DNA from: Rhodoferax sp. U11-2br
GTDB taxonomy: Bacteria; Pseudomonadota; Gammaproteobacteria; Burkholderiales; Burkholderiaceae_C
Length of the DNA: 64,000 nt
NCBI RefSeq assembly: GCF_018619435.1
Contig: NZ_JAHFZF010000007.1
Coordinates: forward strand, 99,225 to 163,224
Reading direction: 5' to 3'
The stretch's first letter is position 1. Every line of letters starts with the position of its first letter. Of this stretch, positions 9,909-18,302 are shown piece by piece. The position numbers and the translations under genes were made by a program. The notes beneath the pieces are model-generated. The model worked only from the letters and a program-made list of their open reading frames with translations. It ran no database searches and had not been told where the DNA came from.

Positions 9909-10400
9909 GAGTAAAACTCCAAAAAATTAACAAAACATTTGAAAGCTGTCATTGAGCTTGTTCAAACGGGTGGATGAAACATCCCGCGTTTGATTTGACC
10001 ACTGTCTCTGCAAATAACGCCAGCACAGCCATGTTTCATTTTTGTTTCACAGGTAAAGAGGGCGAGTTTGTCGCGCGATAGCAACAAACTCCACCCCGGG
10101 GGTTTCCCTGCCAGACAATGCTGCCCGACCGAGCGTTTGTCCGCTATGTATCAGTGATGTCCCCCCAACCGGCTGGCTGAGCTTGCAGGCGTGACAGGGA
10201 AAACCCCTGCCATGGCGATCGCCAAATGCGTGCAACATTCGGCCAAACAGCACGACCGTTCTTTTTTTATTCAAACCATCGCACAGGTCCTCTGGCGTTG
10301 ACACTTGGGTTGAATGGACAACAGCGCCCTATCAGGATGCAGAAGTGTTTGGGCTGTTTTAGTAGACGCTTTTTACAAACCATTATTCAGAGGAAACAAC
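9909..10400. other. divergent intergenic region between porin 2 and the FadL-like gene
   Basis: About 490 bases that must hold promoters for the leftward porin and the rightward FadL-like gene. No convincing gene, RNA or repeat is seen; short frames here lack ribosome sites. A good ribosome site (AGAGGAAAC) ends it before the ATG at 10401. Confidence 0.4.
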
Positions 10401-11666
10401 ATGGCCACTCCATCCAAAATGAAACTGATCCCGGCACTGATCCTGGGCCTGTTTGCCAACTATGCGTCGGCCTCAGGCTTTCAATTGATTGAACAAAATG
10501 CGAGCGGCCTAGGCAATGCCTATGCGGGTTCAGCTGCCATTGCCGACAACGCCAGCACCATTTTTTACAACCCAGCCGGTATGACGCAGCTCAAAGACCG
10601 TGAGTTTTCGACGGGGCTGGCGGCAGTGGGTACCAGTTTCAAATTCACAAACAATGGCTCGAGCACCGGGCTGTTGAATAGTGCGGGTGATGGTGGTGAT
10701 GGTGGTGGCTGGGGCTTTGTGCCCAATGCCTACATGTCCTGGGCCCTAAACAAGGATCTGTATGTGGGAGTGGGCATGGGAGCCCCGTTTGGCATGAAAA
10801 CCGAATACGCCAATCCCTGGGTGGGCGCTGCCCAGGCCACCATGTTTGATGTCAAGACCTACAACATCAACCCGTCTGTCGCCTATCGGGTAAATGACCA
10901 AGTATCACTGGGTGCGGGAGTGAGCTGGCAGCGTTTGACGGCCGATTACACCCGACAAGTTGCAGTAAACACTACGACCAATGTGAACTCTCCTTTGGCT
11001 CTTGACCTGCAGGGTGATGCCTGGGGATGGAATGTAGGGGCGTTGTTCACCGTTTCTCCTGAGACAAAGATTGGTGTGTCCTACCGCTCCGCGACCAGTT
11101 ATGACCTGACCGGCAACATCAACGTCACAGGGCCAAGCGCCATCACCAACGCAACTTTGTCCAGCGGTGCCCATGCCAGCTTGAAGCTGCCCGACATGTT
11201 TATCCTGAGCGGCACCCATCAGCTCAACAACAAGTGGCAGCTACTGGGTGATGTCTCCTGGACAGGCTGGAGCAGCATTCCCAAAATTGACATTTACCGG
11301 TCATCAGGCACGCTGGCGCAGACACTTGACACCGAATTCCGCGACACTTGGCGCGTGGCCGTGGGGGCCAATTACCAGTACAGCGCAGATGTCAAGCTGA
11401 AGTACGGCATTGCTTATGACGAAACGCCGGTCAAATCGGCCGCCTATCGCTTGGTGTCTTTGCCAGACAACAACCGCCTGTGGCTGTCGACAGGCGCCCA
11501 ATGGACCCCCAGCAAAGGTTCCGTGTTTGATTTTGGTGTGACCTATCTGTACTTGAAAGATTCAGAGATCAATAACAACCAGGCTGCACTGGGTCGAGGC
11601 ACAGTGAAGGGCAGCTACGCCGCCAGCGCATGGATTCTGGGCGTGCAATATTCACACGCCTTCTGA
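10401..11666 (+). CDS. FadL/TodX-family outer-membrane transporter of hydrophobic compounds
   Basis: A 421-residue protein of the OMPP1/FadL/TodX family. The ATG at 10401 has a strong ribosome site (AGAGGAAAC), so upstream in-frame codons are ignored. The signal peptide ends NYASA, and the mature N-terminus SGFQLIEQNASGLGNAYAG followed by TIFYNPAGMT is the FadL hatch signature. It ends in Phe (YSHAF). A glycine-rich loop (GDGGDGGGWG, near residue 97) is unusual. Such channels let long-chain fatty acids or aromatics diffuse laterally into the membrane; the substrate is not known here. Confidence 0.9.
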   Translation: MATPSKMKLIPALILGLFANYASASGFQLIEQNASGLGNAYAGSAAIADNASTIFYNPAGMTQLKDREFSTGLAAVGTSFKFTNNGSSTGLLNSAGDGGDGGGWGFVPNAYMSWALNKDLYVGVGMGAPFGMKTEYANPWVGAAQATMFDVKTYNINPSVAYRVNDQVSLGAGVSWQRLTADYTRQVAVNTTTNVNSPLALDLQGDAWGWNVGALFTVSPETKIGVSYRSATSYDLTGNINVTGPSAITNATLSSGAHASLKLPDMFILSGTHQLNNKWQLLGDVSWTGWSSIPKIDIYRSSGTLAQTLDTEFRDTWRVAVGANYQYSADVKLKYGIAYDETPVKSAAYRLVSLPDNNRLWLSTGAQWTPSKGSVFDFGVTYLYLKDSEINNNQAALGRGTVKGSYAASAWILGVQYSHAF

Positions 11667-11692
11667 TCTGCGTTGCAGCGTCAACTCAAAAG

Positions 11693-11716
11693 AAGCCCCT
11701 TCGGGGGCTTTTTTCT
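11693..11716 (+). terminator. rho-independent terminator after the FadL-like gene
   Basis: AAGCCCC, loop TTCG, GGGGCTT (11693-11710) followed by TTTTCTT: a classic UUCG-capped terminator 27 bases after the stop. Confidence 0.93.
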
Positions 11717-11842
11717 TGCTATGTGGTGAACCGTTTGCACAGAGAAGAAGCACCTTGAGGGTGTATGGCAACATTCAGCGACCATCACCCTACAATTTGC
11801 CACCCACCAAACCCACCCCACACCCACTCTGGACTGCCCACC

Positions 11843-12463
11843 ATGATCGACCGTTTTCTCATTGCCGCTGACTCTGCTTTGCGCACGGTGTTTGCGTCCC
11901 ATGCGGCGGCGCAACCCTGCCCCACCCTGCCGGGTGAAGTGACCCAGCTGTCTGAGCAGGAGAAGAAGGAGTCCGGTGCGCTGATGCGGGTCAACCACGT
12001 CGGCGAGGTCTGCGCCCAGGCGCTCTACACGGCGCAGGCATTTGCTACCAAAGATGCAGCTTTGCGCGCCCATTTCATAGAGGCTGGCGCCGAGGAAACC
12101 AACCATCTGGCGTGGACCGAACAGCGCCTGAAAGAACTGGGCGAGCACACTTCGCTGTTGAACCCGCTCTGGTACGCCGGGGCCTTTGGCATCGGGCTGA
12201 TTGCGGGCAAGCTCGGTGACGCGGTGAGCCTGGGCTTTGTGGTGGAGACCGAAAACCAGGTCGAAGCCCACCTGGAAGGCCACATGAGCCGTCTGTCGGC
12301 TGGCGACCACGCCTCACGCGCCATCGTCGCGCAGATGATCGACGACGAAGCGCGCCACGCCTACAACGCGATGGAACTGGGCGCCATGACGCTGCCCGCG
12401 CCGGTCAAGGGGCTGATGAAAGCCGCGGCCAAGGTGATGACCACGGTGGCGCACCGGGTTTAG
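11843..12463 (+). CDS. coq7: demethoxyubiquinone hydroxylase Coq7
   Basis: A 206-residue di-iron monooxygenase for the C6 hydroxylation step of ubiquinone biosynthesis. Start at 11843 gives MIDRFLIAADSALRTVF, the family N-terminus; an upstream in-frame ATG at 11765 only adds a Pro/His-rich, non-conserved stretch. The carboxylate/His ligands appear in order: MRVNHVGEVCAQ, EETNHLAW, ENQVEAHLEGH and DDEARHAYNA. The protein is membrane-associated through its helices rather than by true TM segments. It is one of two ubiquinone genes here (ubiA lies near 41.5 kb). Confidence 0.93.
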   Translation: MIDRFLIAADSALRTVFASHAAAQPCPTLPGEVTQLSEQEKKESGALMRVNHVGEVCAQALYTAQAFATKDAALRAHFIEAGAEETNHLAWTEQRLKELGEHTSLLNPLWYAGAFGIGLIAGKLGDAVSLGFVVETENQVEAHLEGHMSRLSAGDHASRAIVAQMIDDEARHAYNAMELGAMTLPAPVKGLMKAAAKVMTTVAHRV

Positions 12464-12481
12464 TCCGCCCCAAGGGCTGAA

Positions 12482-12931
12482 TCAGACTTCCAGCACCTCA
12501 AAACTGGTGCTGATCTGCGCCGTTTTACCCAGCATCACGCTGGCTGAGCAGTATTTCTCGTGACTCAGGGCGATGGCCCGCTCCACCGCAGCGGCGGTCA
12601 GCCGCTTGCCAGACACGATGAAATGCATGTTGATGCGAGTGAACACCTTGGGCTCGGTCTCGGCGCGCTCGGCAGATAACTTGACGCTGCAACCGCTCAC
12701 CTCGTGGCGGCCACGTTTCAAGATCAGCACCACGTCATAAGCGGTACAACCACCGGTACCCGCCAGCAGCAGCTCCATCGGGCGCGCGGCCAGGTTCTGG
12801 CCGCCATTCTCAGGTTTGGCGGCATCGGGCGCGCCATCCATCACCAGCGTGTGGCCGCTGCCGGTTTCGGCCACAAAACCCATGTTGGAGCGGGTGTTTA
12901 ACGCGCCGGTCCAGCTGACTGTACATTCCAT
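12482..12931 (-). CDS. OsmC/Ohr-family thiol peroxidase-like protein
   Basis: A 149-residue OsmC-superfamily protein. The two reactive cysteines are C62 (in GTGGCTAYD) and C128 (in HEKYCSASVML), in the spacing used by OsmC/Ohr to reduce organic hydroperoxides. It belongs to the broader YhfA-like OsmC branch rather than clear Ohr. It is transcribed leftward, convergent with coq7 and divergent from ilvA. Paired palindromes in the shared gap (12949-13009) are likely regulatory. The role in peroxide defence is inferred from the family. Confidence 0.88.
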   Translation of the reverse strand: MECTVSWTGALNTRSNMGFVAETGSGHTLVMDGAPDAAKPENGGQNLAARPMELLLAGTGGCTAYDVVLILKRGRHEVSGCSVKLSAERAETEPKVFTRINMHFIVSGKRLTAAAVERAIALSHEKYCSASVMLGKTAQISTSFEVLEV

Positions 12932-12948
12932 GTTTGATCCTATCTATG

Positions 12949-13009
12949 TGCTCCGCGCGGGGTAAAAATTCACGCCACTACAATAGCCGAAAATACCCCG
13001 CGCGGAGTA
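12949..13009. promoter_or_regulatory. pair of near-perfect 16-bp palindromes in the osmC/ilvA divergent gap
   Basis: Site A TGCTCCGCGCGGGGTA (12949-12964) and site B TACCCCGCGCGGAGTA (12994-13009) are each near-palindromic and are inverted copies of each other, 45 bp apart start to start. A possible rightward -10 element TACAAT (12979-12984) lies between them. The layout suggests a dimeric repressor binding twice, with a loop or cooperative contact controlling both genes. The regulator is not identifiable from the sequence. Confidence 0.55.
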
Positions 13010-13045
13010 AATCTTTGCGCTCATTCACTTTGAAAGTGTAGCCCG

Positions 13046-14677
13046 ATGCCCACCTCTTCTGCCGCACAGTCCCTGAGCCCACAAGACTATCTGAAAAAAA
13101 TACTTACCGCCCGCGTGTACGACGTGGCCATCGAGACTGCGCTGGAGCCCGCCCGCAACCTGAGCAGACGGCTGCACAACACGGTGTTGCTCAAACGCGA
13201 AGACCAGCAGCCCGTGCGCAGCTTCAAACTGCGCGGCGCCTACAACAAGATGGCGCACCTGACAGCAGAGCAACTCAACAAGGGGGTGATCTGCGCCTCC
13301 GCAGGCAACCACGCCCAAGGTGTGGCCTTGAGCGCCAGCAAACTCGGCGCCCGTGCGGTCATCGTCATGCCCACCACCACACCGCAGGTCAAGGTGGATG
13401 CGGTGCGTGGTTTTGGTGGTGAGGTGGTGTTATTTGGCGAGAGTTATTCAGACGCCTACAAACATTCGCTGGAGCTGCAGACCAAGGAAGGGCTCACCTT
13501 TGTGCACCCGTTTGACGACCCCGATGTGATTGCTGGCCAAGGCACGGTGGCCATGGAGATGCTGCGCCAGGTTCAGACCCTGGTGGCCGACAAGGCCGCC
13601 AAATCGGGCCAAAAGTCCAGCCACATCGCGGGGCCCCGGCTGGACGCGGTGTTTGTTGCCATTGGCGGCGGCGGGCTGGTGGCGGGTGTGGCCAACTACA
13701 TCAAGGCGGTGGACCCGCGCATCAAGGTCATTGGGGTGCAAATGAACGACTCGGACGCCATGATCCAGTCGGTGGCCGCCAAACAGCGGGTGACGCTGCC
13801 CGATGTGGGTTTGTTCTCGGACGGCACCGCGGTCAAGCTGGTGGGGGAAGAAACCTTCCGCATCACCAGCAACCTGGTCGACGACTTCGTTACCGTAGAC
13901 ACCGACGCGGTGTGTGCCGCCATCAAGGACATTTTTGTCGACACCCGCAGCATCGTCGAGCCGGCCGGCGCGCTGGCGGTGGCGGCCATCAAGCAGTACG
14001 TGGCCCAACACAAGACAAAAGGGGAAACCTACGCGGCCATCCTGTGTGGCGCCAACATGAACTTTGACCGCCTGCGGTTTGTCGCCGAACGCGCCGAAGT
14101 GGGTGAAGAGCGCGAAGCCCTGTTTGCGGTGACCATCCCCGAAGAGCGCGGCAGTTTCAGGCGTTTTTGTGAACTCATTGGTGACCTGCCCGCTTTTGGC
14201 GGCACCAAAACCACGCGCAATGTGACCGAGTTCAACTACCGCATCAGCGATGCCAACAAGGCCCATGTGTTTGTCGGCCTGACTACCACCAGCAAAGGTG
14301 AATCGGCCAAGATCACCGCCCATCTGGGCAAACACCATTTCACCGCGCTGGACCTGACCCATGACGAATTGGCCAAGGAGCACATCCGCTACATGGTGGG
14401 CGGGCACTCGGCGCTGGCGCAAAACGAACGGCTGCTGCGTTTTGTGATCCCCGAGCGGCCCGGCGCGCTGCTGAAGTTTTTGAGCCAGATGCGCCCAGGG
14501 TGGAACATCAGCCTGTTCCATTACCGCAACCAAGGCGCGGACTATGGCCGTATTCTGGTCGGCCTGCAGGTGCCCGCAGCAGATGATGCCGAGTTCGCAG
14601 CCTTCCTGAGCACACTGGGCTACCCCTGTGTGGAAGAAACCGGCAACCCGGCGTACCAGATGTTCCTGCAACAATAA
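13046..14677 (+). CDS. ilvA: threonine ammonia-lyase, biosynthetic
   Basis: A 543-residue PLP enzyme that deaminates L-threonine to 2-oxobutanoate, the first step to isoleucine. The PLP lysine is K61 in RSFKLRGAYNK; the glycine-rich phosphate loop is AIGGGGLVAG (near residue 208). Two ACT-like regulatory domains occupy the C-terminus (about residues 350-543), as in the isoleucine-inhibited biosynthetic form, which is longer than the catabolic TdcB type. E. coli IlvA has 514 residues; an extra loop (KAAKSGQKSSHIAGPRLD) near 185-200 accounts for part of the difference. Confidence 0.93.
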   Translation: MPTSSAAQSLSPQDYLKKILTARVYDVAIETALEPARNLSRRLHNTVLLKREDQQPVRSFKLRGAYNKMAHLTAEQLNKGVICASAGNHAQGVALSASKLGARAVIVMPTTTPQVKVDAVRGFGGEVVLFGESYSDAYKHSLELQTKEGLTFVHPFDDPDVIAGQGTVAMEMLRQVQTLVADKAAKSGQKSSHIAGPRLDAVFVAIGGGGLVAGVANYIKAVDPRIKVIGVQMNDSDAMIQSVAAKQRVTLPDVGLFSDGTAVKLVGEETFRITSNLVDDFVTVDTDAVCAAIKDIFVDTRSIVEPAGALAVAAIKQYVAQHKTKGETYAAILCGANMNFDRLRFVAERAEVGEEREALFAVTIPEERGSFRRFCELIGDLPAFGGTKTTRNVTEFNYRISDANKAHVFVGLTTTSKGESAKITAHLGKHHFTALDLTHDELAKEHIRYMVGGHSALAQNERLLRFVIPERPGALLKFLSQMRPGWNISLFHYRNQGADYGRILVGLQVPAADDAEFAAFLSTLGYPCVEETGNPAYQMFLQQ

Positions 14678-14745
14678 GCCCATACCAGCCCTCACCCTTG
14701 CCGAAGGGTGGCAGGGCGGGCACAACGCAGACTAAGGGGGTTCTC

Positions 14746-15702
14746 ATGCCAATGACACTGGACGGCAAGTTGGTGGTGGCCATCAGCAGCCGCGCGTTGT
14801 TTGACTTTGAGGAAGAAAACCTGGTCTTTGAGCAGAGTGATGACCGGGCCTACATGGACTTGCAGTTGCAGCGGCTTGACCTACCCGCCAAGCCGGGTGT
14901 GGCGTTTTCGCTGGTCAAGAAGTTGCTGGCGTTCAACCACGTGGCAGCATCCGCGCCCCTGACCGATCCCCTCCTGGGCGAGCCGACTGAAGCACCCATC
15001 ACCCCACCCAACCGGCCGGTCGAGGTGGTGATCCTCTCGCGCAACGACCCGGTCTCGGGCATGCGGGTGTTTCGTTCTGCCCAGCACTATGGCTTGACGA
15101 TTGAGCGCGGCAGTTTCACCCGTGGCCAGGCACCTTGGCGTTACCTGAAACCCTTGCACGCCAACCTGTTTCTGAGCACCCACCTGAGCGACGTGCGTGC
15201 GGCACTGGCCGCAGGTGTACCGGCAGCCCAGGTCTACCCCAACTCGGTCCACGCCAGTGACGCCCATCCGTCGGAAGTGCGGATTGCCTTTGACGGCGAT
15301 GCGGTGTTATTCAGCGACGAGGCCGAGCGGATTTACCAGGCGCAAGGGCTGCAGGCCTTCCAGCGCCATGAAATTGAAAAGGTTGGACAACCTTTACCCG
15401 ATGGACCCTTTAAACCTCTGCTTGTTGCACTACAAAACTTGCAGCGGGTTGGCACCCCGCAGATGCGCATCCGCACCGCGCTGGTGACCGCGCGCAGCGC
15501 CCCGGCGCATGAGCGCGCCATCCGCACCCTGATGAACTGGAACATCGAGGTGGACGAGGCCATGTTTCTGGGAGGGCTGGCCAAGGGCGAGTTCCTGCGC
15601 GAGTTTGAGCCCGACTTTTTCTTTGACGACCAGACCGGCCACATCGAATCCGCCGCGCAACATGTGCCATCCGGCCATGTGGCCAGTGGTGTGGCCAATT
15701 GA
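14746..15702 (+). CDS. cytosolic 5'-nucleotidase family protein (PF06189 type)
   Basis: A 318-residue protein that matches the bacterial relatives of vertebrate cytosolic 5'-nucleotidase I. Recognisable segments are VVAISSRALFDFEEEN near the start, VEVVILSRNDPVSGMRVF (about 100), and EVRIAFDGDAVLFSDEAE (about 180), the HAD-like acidic motif. The start at 14746 follows AAGGGGG; an earlier in-frame codon at 14698 lies in a stem-loop and is less likely. It should dephosphorylate nucleoside monophosphates in the cytosol. A small hairpin (CACCCTT/AAGGGTG) near 14693-14711 separates it from ilvA. Confidence 0.82.
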   Translation: MPMTLDGKLVVAISSRALFDFEEENLVFEQSDDRAYMDLQLQRLDLPAKPGVAFSLVKKLLAFNHVAASAPLTDPLLGEPTEAPITPPNRPVEVVILSRNDPVSGMRVFRSAQHYGLTIERGSFTRGQAPWRYLKPLHANLFLSTHLSDVRAALAAGVPAAQVYPNSVHASDAHPSEVRIAFDGDAVLFSDEAERIYQAQGLQAFQRHEIEKVGQPLPDGPFKPLLVALQNLQRVGTPQMRIRTALVTARSAPAHERAIRTLMNWNIEVDEAMFLGGLAKGEFLREFEPDFFFDDQTGHIESAAQHVPSGHVASGVAN

Positions 15703-15766
15703 CCAACAGCGCGCCGGGCAAGGAGCCTACGGGTAGCATCGCGGCCTGCCCCGCCGGAACTGCCCC

Positions 15767-17545
15767 ATGACACTCGCTGACAAACTCGCTGCTTTCAAAA
15801 CCTTCACGACCCAAGCCTGGGCACTGACCCGGCCGTACTTTGCCTCCGACCAGAAGTGGAAAGCGCGCGCGCTGCTGGCGGCCATCGTGCTGCTGAACCT
15901 GTCCCTGGTCTACATGGCGGTGTTGTTCAACGACTGGTACAAGGTGTTTTACGACGCCTTGCAAGAGAAAAACGCCAGCGTGTTCTGGGCGCAGATGACA
16001 CGTTTTGCCTGGTTGGCCTTTGCCTTCATCGTCCTGGCGGTCTACAAGTTTTACCTGACGCAGTTGCTGGTGCTGCGCTGGCGCGCCTGGATGACCAACC
16101 ACTACCTGACACGCTGGTTGTCCAACCAAGCCTTCTACAAAATGGAGCTGCTGCGCTTTGCCGCTGCGCCCAACACAACGGGCCACAACCCGGACAACCC
16201 GGACCAGCGTATCCAGGACGACATCAACCAGTTCACCAATGACAGCATCGCTCTGAGCATGGGGCTGCTCAACGCGGTGGTCACCCTGGCTAGTTTTGTG
16301 GGCATCTTGTGGGGGCTGTCGGGCAACTTCGCCTTCACCCTGGGTGGCCAGACCTTTGACATCCCCGGTTTCATGGTCTGGATGGCGCTGCTGTACTGCC
16401 TGGTCGGCAGTGTCATCACGCACTACCTGGGCCGCCCGCAGATCCAGCTGAACTTTGAGCAGCAACGCCGCGAGGCCGACTTCCGCCACCACATGGTGCG
16501 GGTGCGTGAGTACAGCGAGGCGATTGCGCTGGACCGTGGCGAAGGGGTGGAACGCAGCCAACTCGAGCGCCGTTTTGGCCTGGTGCTGGGCAACTACCTG
16601 ACCCTGATCCGGGCGCAAAAGCGGCTGGTCTGGTTCACCAGCTTTTTTGGCCAGGCGGCGGTGGTGTTTCCGTTTGTGGTGGCGGCGCCGCGTTTTTTCA
16701 GCGGGGCCATCCAATTGGGCGAGCTGGTGCAGATCTCCAGCGCCTTTGGGCAGGTGCAAAACGCGTTGAGCTGGTTTGTGGACAACTACAGCAGCTTGGC
16801 TGCCTGGCGCGCCACCACCAACCGCCTGACCAGCTTTGAAGCCTCTTTTCAGACGCTAGCCCTTTCTAGTAAAGGGCTGGTAGCTACAGATTCAGAAGTA
16901 TTGAGCAGCCGCAACCTACATCTGGCACTGCCCAACGGCAGCGTGTTGCTGGACCAGGCCCAGCTGCAGGCGCAGCCAGGCGACAGCATCCTGCTCAGCG
17001 GGCCATCGGGCGCAGGCAAGTCCACACTGTTTCGGGCCTTGGCGGGTATCTGGCCGTTTGCCAGCGGCCACTTGAGCCGCCCGCCAGACAGCATGTTCCT
17101 GCCACAACGGCCTTATTTCCCGAACGGCCCGCTGCGCGAGGCACTGGCCTACCCACAAGAAGCCAGCCGGTTCAGTGATGACGAGCTGACCAGCGCCTTG
17201 CACCGCGCACTGTTGCCTGAACTGAGTACCCGGCTCGACGAGGTCGGCGCCTGGAGCCAAACCCTCTCGGGTGGAGAACAACAACGCCTGGCCGTGGCGC
17301 GGGTGCTGCTCAAAAAACCTCGCTGGCTGTTTGCCGACGAGGCCACCGGCGCACTCGACGAGGCCAGCGAGAGTTTGATCTACAAAACGCTTCTATCCCA
17401 AATACAACAAGGGCAAGGAGCTATTATTTCAATAGCTCACAAACCCACTGTGGGCAGTTTCCATACAAGCCGTTGGGTACTGGAAGCACTGCCGCCGGGT
17501 GATGTGGCCAGCCACCGCCTGCGCGCTGAGGCGGCTCCAGCTTGA
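15767..17545 (+). CDS. ABC transporter, fused permease and ATPase, SbmA/BacA-YddA type
   Basis: A 592-residue half-transporter. The N-terminal part (about 1-340) has six hydrophobic segments with the SbmA/BacA-like signature NDWYKVFYDALQ near residue 45. The C-terminal ATPase has Walker A GPSGAGKSTLFRAL (about 411-424), signature LSGGEQQRLAVARVLL (about 501) and Walker B WLFADEATGALDE. The family (ABC_membrane_2, YddA-like) moves peptides, cobalamin-like or very-long-chain fatty compounds; the substrate is unknown. Two copies of a dispersed palindromic repeat are embedded in the reading frame, one in the linker between the domains. Confidence 0.88.
   Translation: MTLADKLAAFKTFTTQAWALTRPYFASDQKWKARALLAAIVLLNLSLVYMAVLFNDWYKVFYDALQEKNASVFWAQMTRFAWLAFAFIVLAVYKFYLTQLLVLRWRAWMTNHYLTRWLSNQAFYKMELLRFAAAPNTTGHNPDNPDQRIQDDINQFTNDSIALSMGLLNAVVTLASFVGILWGLSGNFAFTLGGQTFDIPGFMVWMALLYCLVGSVITHYLGRPQIQLNFEQQRREADFRHHMVRVREYSEAIALDRGEGVERSQLERRFGLVLGNYLTLIRAQKRLVWFTSFFGQAAVVFPFVVAAPRFFSGAIQLGELVQISSAFGQVQNALSWFVDNYSSLAAWRATTNRLTSFEASFQTLALSSKGLVATDSEVLSSRNLHLALPNGSVLLDQAQLQAQPGDSILLSGPSGAGKSTLFRALAGIWPFASGHLSRPPDSMFLPQRPYFPNGPLREALAYPQEASRFSDDELTSALHRALLPELSTRLDEVGAWSQTLSGGEQQRLAVARVLLKKPRWLFADEATGALDEASESLIYKTLLSQIQQGQGAIISIAHKPTVGSFHTSRWVLEALPPGDVASHRLRAEAAPA
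16841..16890. repeat. dispersed palindromic repeat, copy in ABC transporter linker
   Basis: The core AGCCCTTT-ctagt-AAAGGGCT (16858-16878) is a perfect 8-bp inverted repeat, followed by GGTAGCTA. It lies in frame inside the ABC transporter gene, at the join between the membrane and ATPase domains. Related copies are at 17391-17445, 41276-41310, 55750-55800 and, as a fragment, 56778-56803. Confidence 0.6.
17391..17445. repeat. dispersed repeat, diverged copy in ABC transporter ATPase domain
   Basis: The order TCTA, CCC, an A/T spacer, AAGGGCA and AGCTATTATTTCAATAGCT follows that of the other copies, with the left stem degraded. The right part (GAGCTATT/AATAGCTC) forms its own inverted repeat. 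It is read in frame near the Walker B/H-loop region. Confidence 0.45.
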
Positions 17546-17587
17546 CAGCGGCTTGGGGACGGGCCAGTTTGCACCCGGCCCAATCGC

Positions 17588-18088
17588 TCAGGTCTGGGTT
17601 TTGTTGGCCTTGTTGATCTTGGTCGGTGAAAAGCTGTAGACCTCGGTCGAGATCACACCCGGGGCCACGGTGGCAGCGGCTTTGGCCGGGTCAATCTGGT
17701 TCTTGACCTGCTCTTGCACCTGCACCGCGCTGGCGCTGGCCTGCCACAGCGACTTGATCTGGTCCAGCAGCACCTTGGACAGCGGTTCGGGCGGCGGCTC
17801 CTGCGTTTTTTCTGGCGCCGGGCGCTTGATGGTCCAGTCCTTGGGCACCGCGTCATCCAGTTTTTGTCGCGCCGGGTCGGACACGCTGCTGTAGACGCCC
17901 TCGCCCGCATTGGGCTTGTCACCGGTGTTGATTTTGTTGATCACACTGGGCTGCACCTCGGTAGGGGCTTCCACCTTCTGCGGCGGGTTCACCGGCACCA
18001 CGGGCACCACCCGCCCGGTTGCCAATGCAGCGGCTTCAGCGGCAACAGGCCGCACGCTCTGGATTCGGTCAATGGATGGTTGGCTCAT
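17588..18088 (-). CDS. hypothetical Pro/Ala-rich protein
   Basis: A 166-residue protein that I do not recognise. It has no signal peptide or membrane segment. The N-terminal half is rich in Val, Pro and Ala (RVVPVVPVNPPQKVEAPTEV); the middle is charged and Pro-rich (KRPAPEKTQEPPPEP); the C-terminal half may form a helix (KVLLDQIKSLWQASASAVQV). It starts MSQPSIDRIQSVRPVAAEAA and is convergent with the ABC transporter. The codon use looks like that of its neighbours, so it is probably a real gene, but function is unknown. Confidence 0.6.
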   Translation of the reverse strand: MSQPSIDRIQSVRPVAAEAAALATGRVVPVVPVNPPQKVEAPTEVQPSVINKINTGDKPNAGEGVYSSVSDPARQKLDDAVPKDWTIKRPAPEKTQEPPPEPLSKVLLDQIKSLWQASASAVQVQEQVKNQIDPAKAAATVAPGVISTEVYSFSPTKINKANKTQT

Positions 18089-18302
18089 GATGTGTCAGCC
18101 TGCAAAGGGGTTAGATGAACTCACTCCGCTCGTTGACTTATTAACGGCAGAAATAAGGGGTAATTTAGGTCTATTTCTCGCGTATTTGAACTTATTCGTG
18201 GTTTTTTCGGCCAAAAGCCCGTAAGTCGTGTGGTCTGGCGCACGTGCCTCCGTAGAAACCCAGGGGTAAGATCACCGCACTTTCACGCTTTGCCCTCTCA
18301 AC

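Noticed and set aside
12038..12092. Another copy of the dispersed repeat inside coq7
   Set aside because: There is some likeness in order (TTTGCTAC, GCAGCT, GGCTGG), but the inverted-repeat core is missing and the protein aligns normally there.
13448..14725. Minus-strand frame of 425 codons opposite ilvA
   Set aside because: Shadow of ilvA; no family motif or start signal.
15410..16759. Minus-strand frame of 449 codons over the nucleotidase and ABC genes
   Set aside because: Antisense to two recognised genes, low-complexity Gln/His-rich translation.
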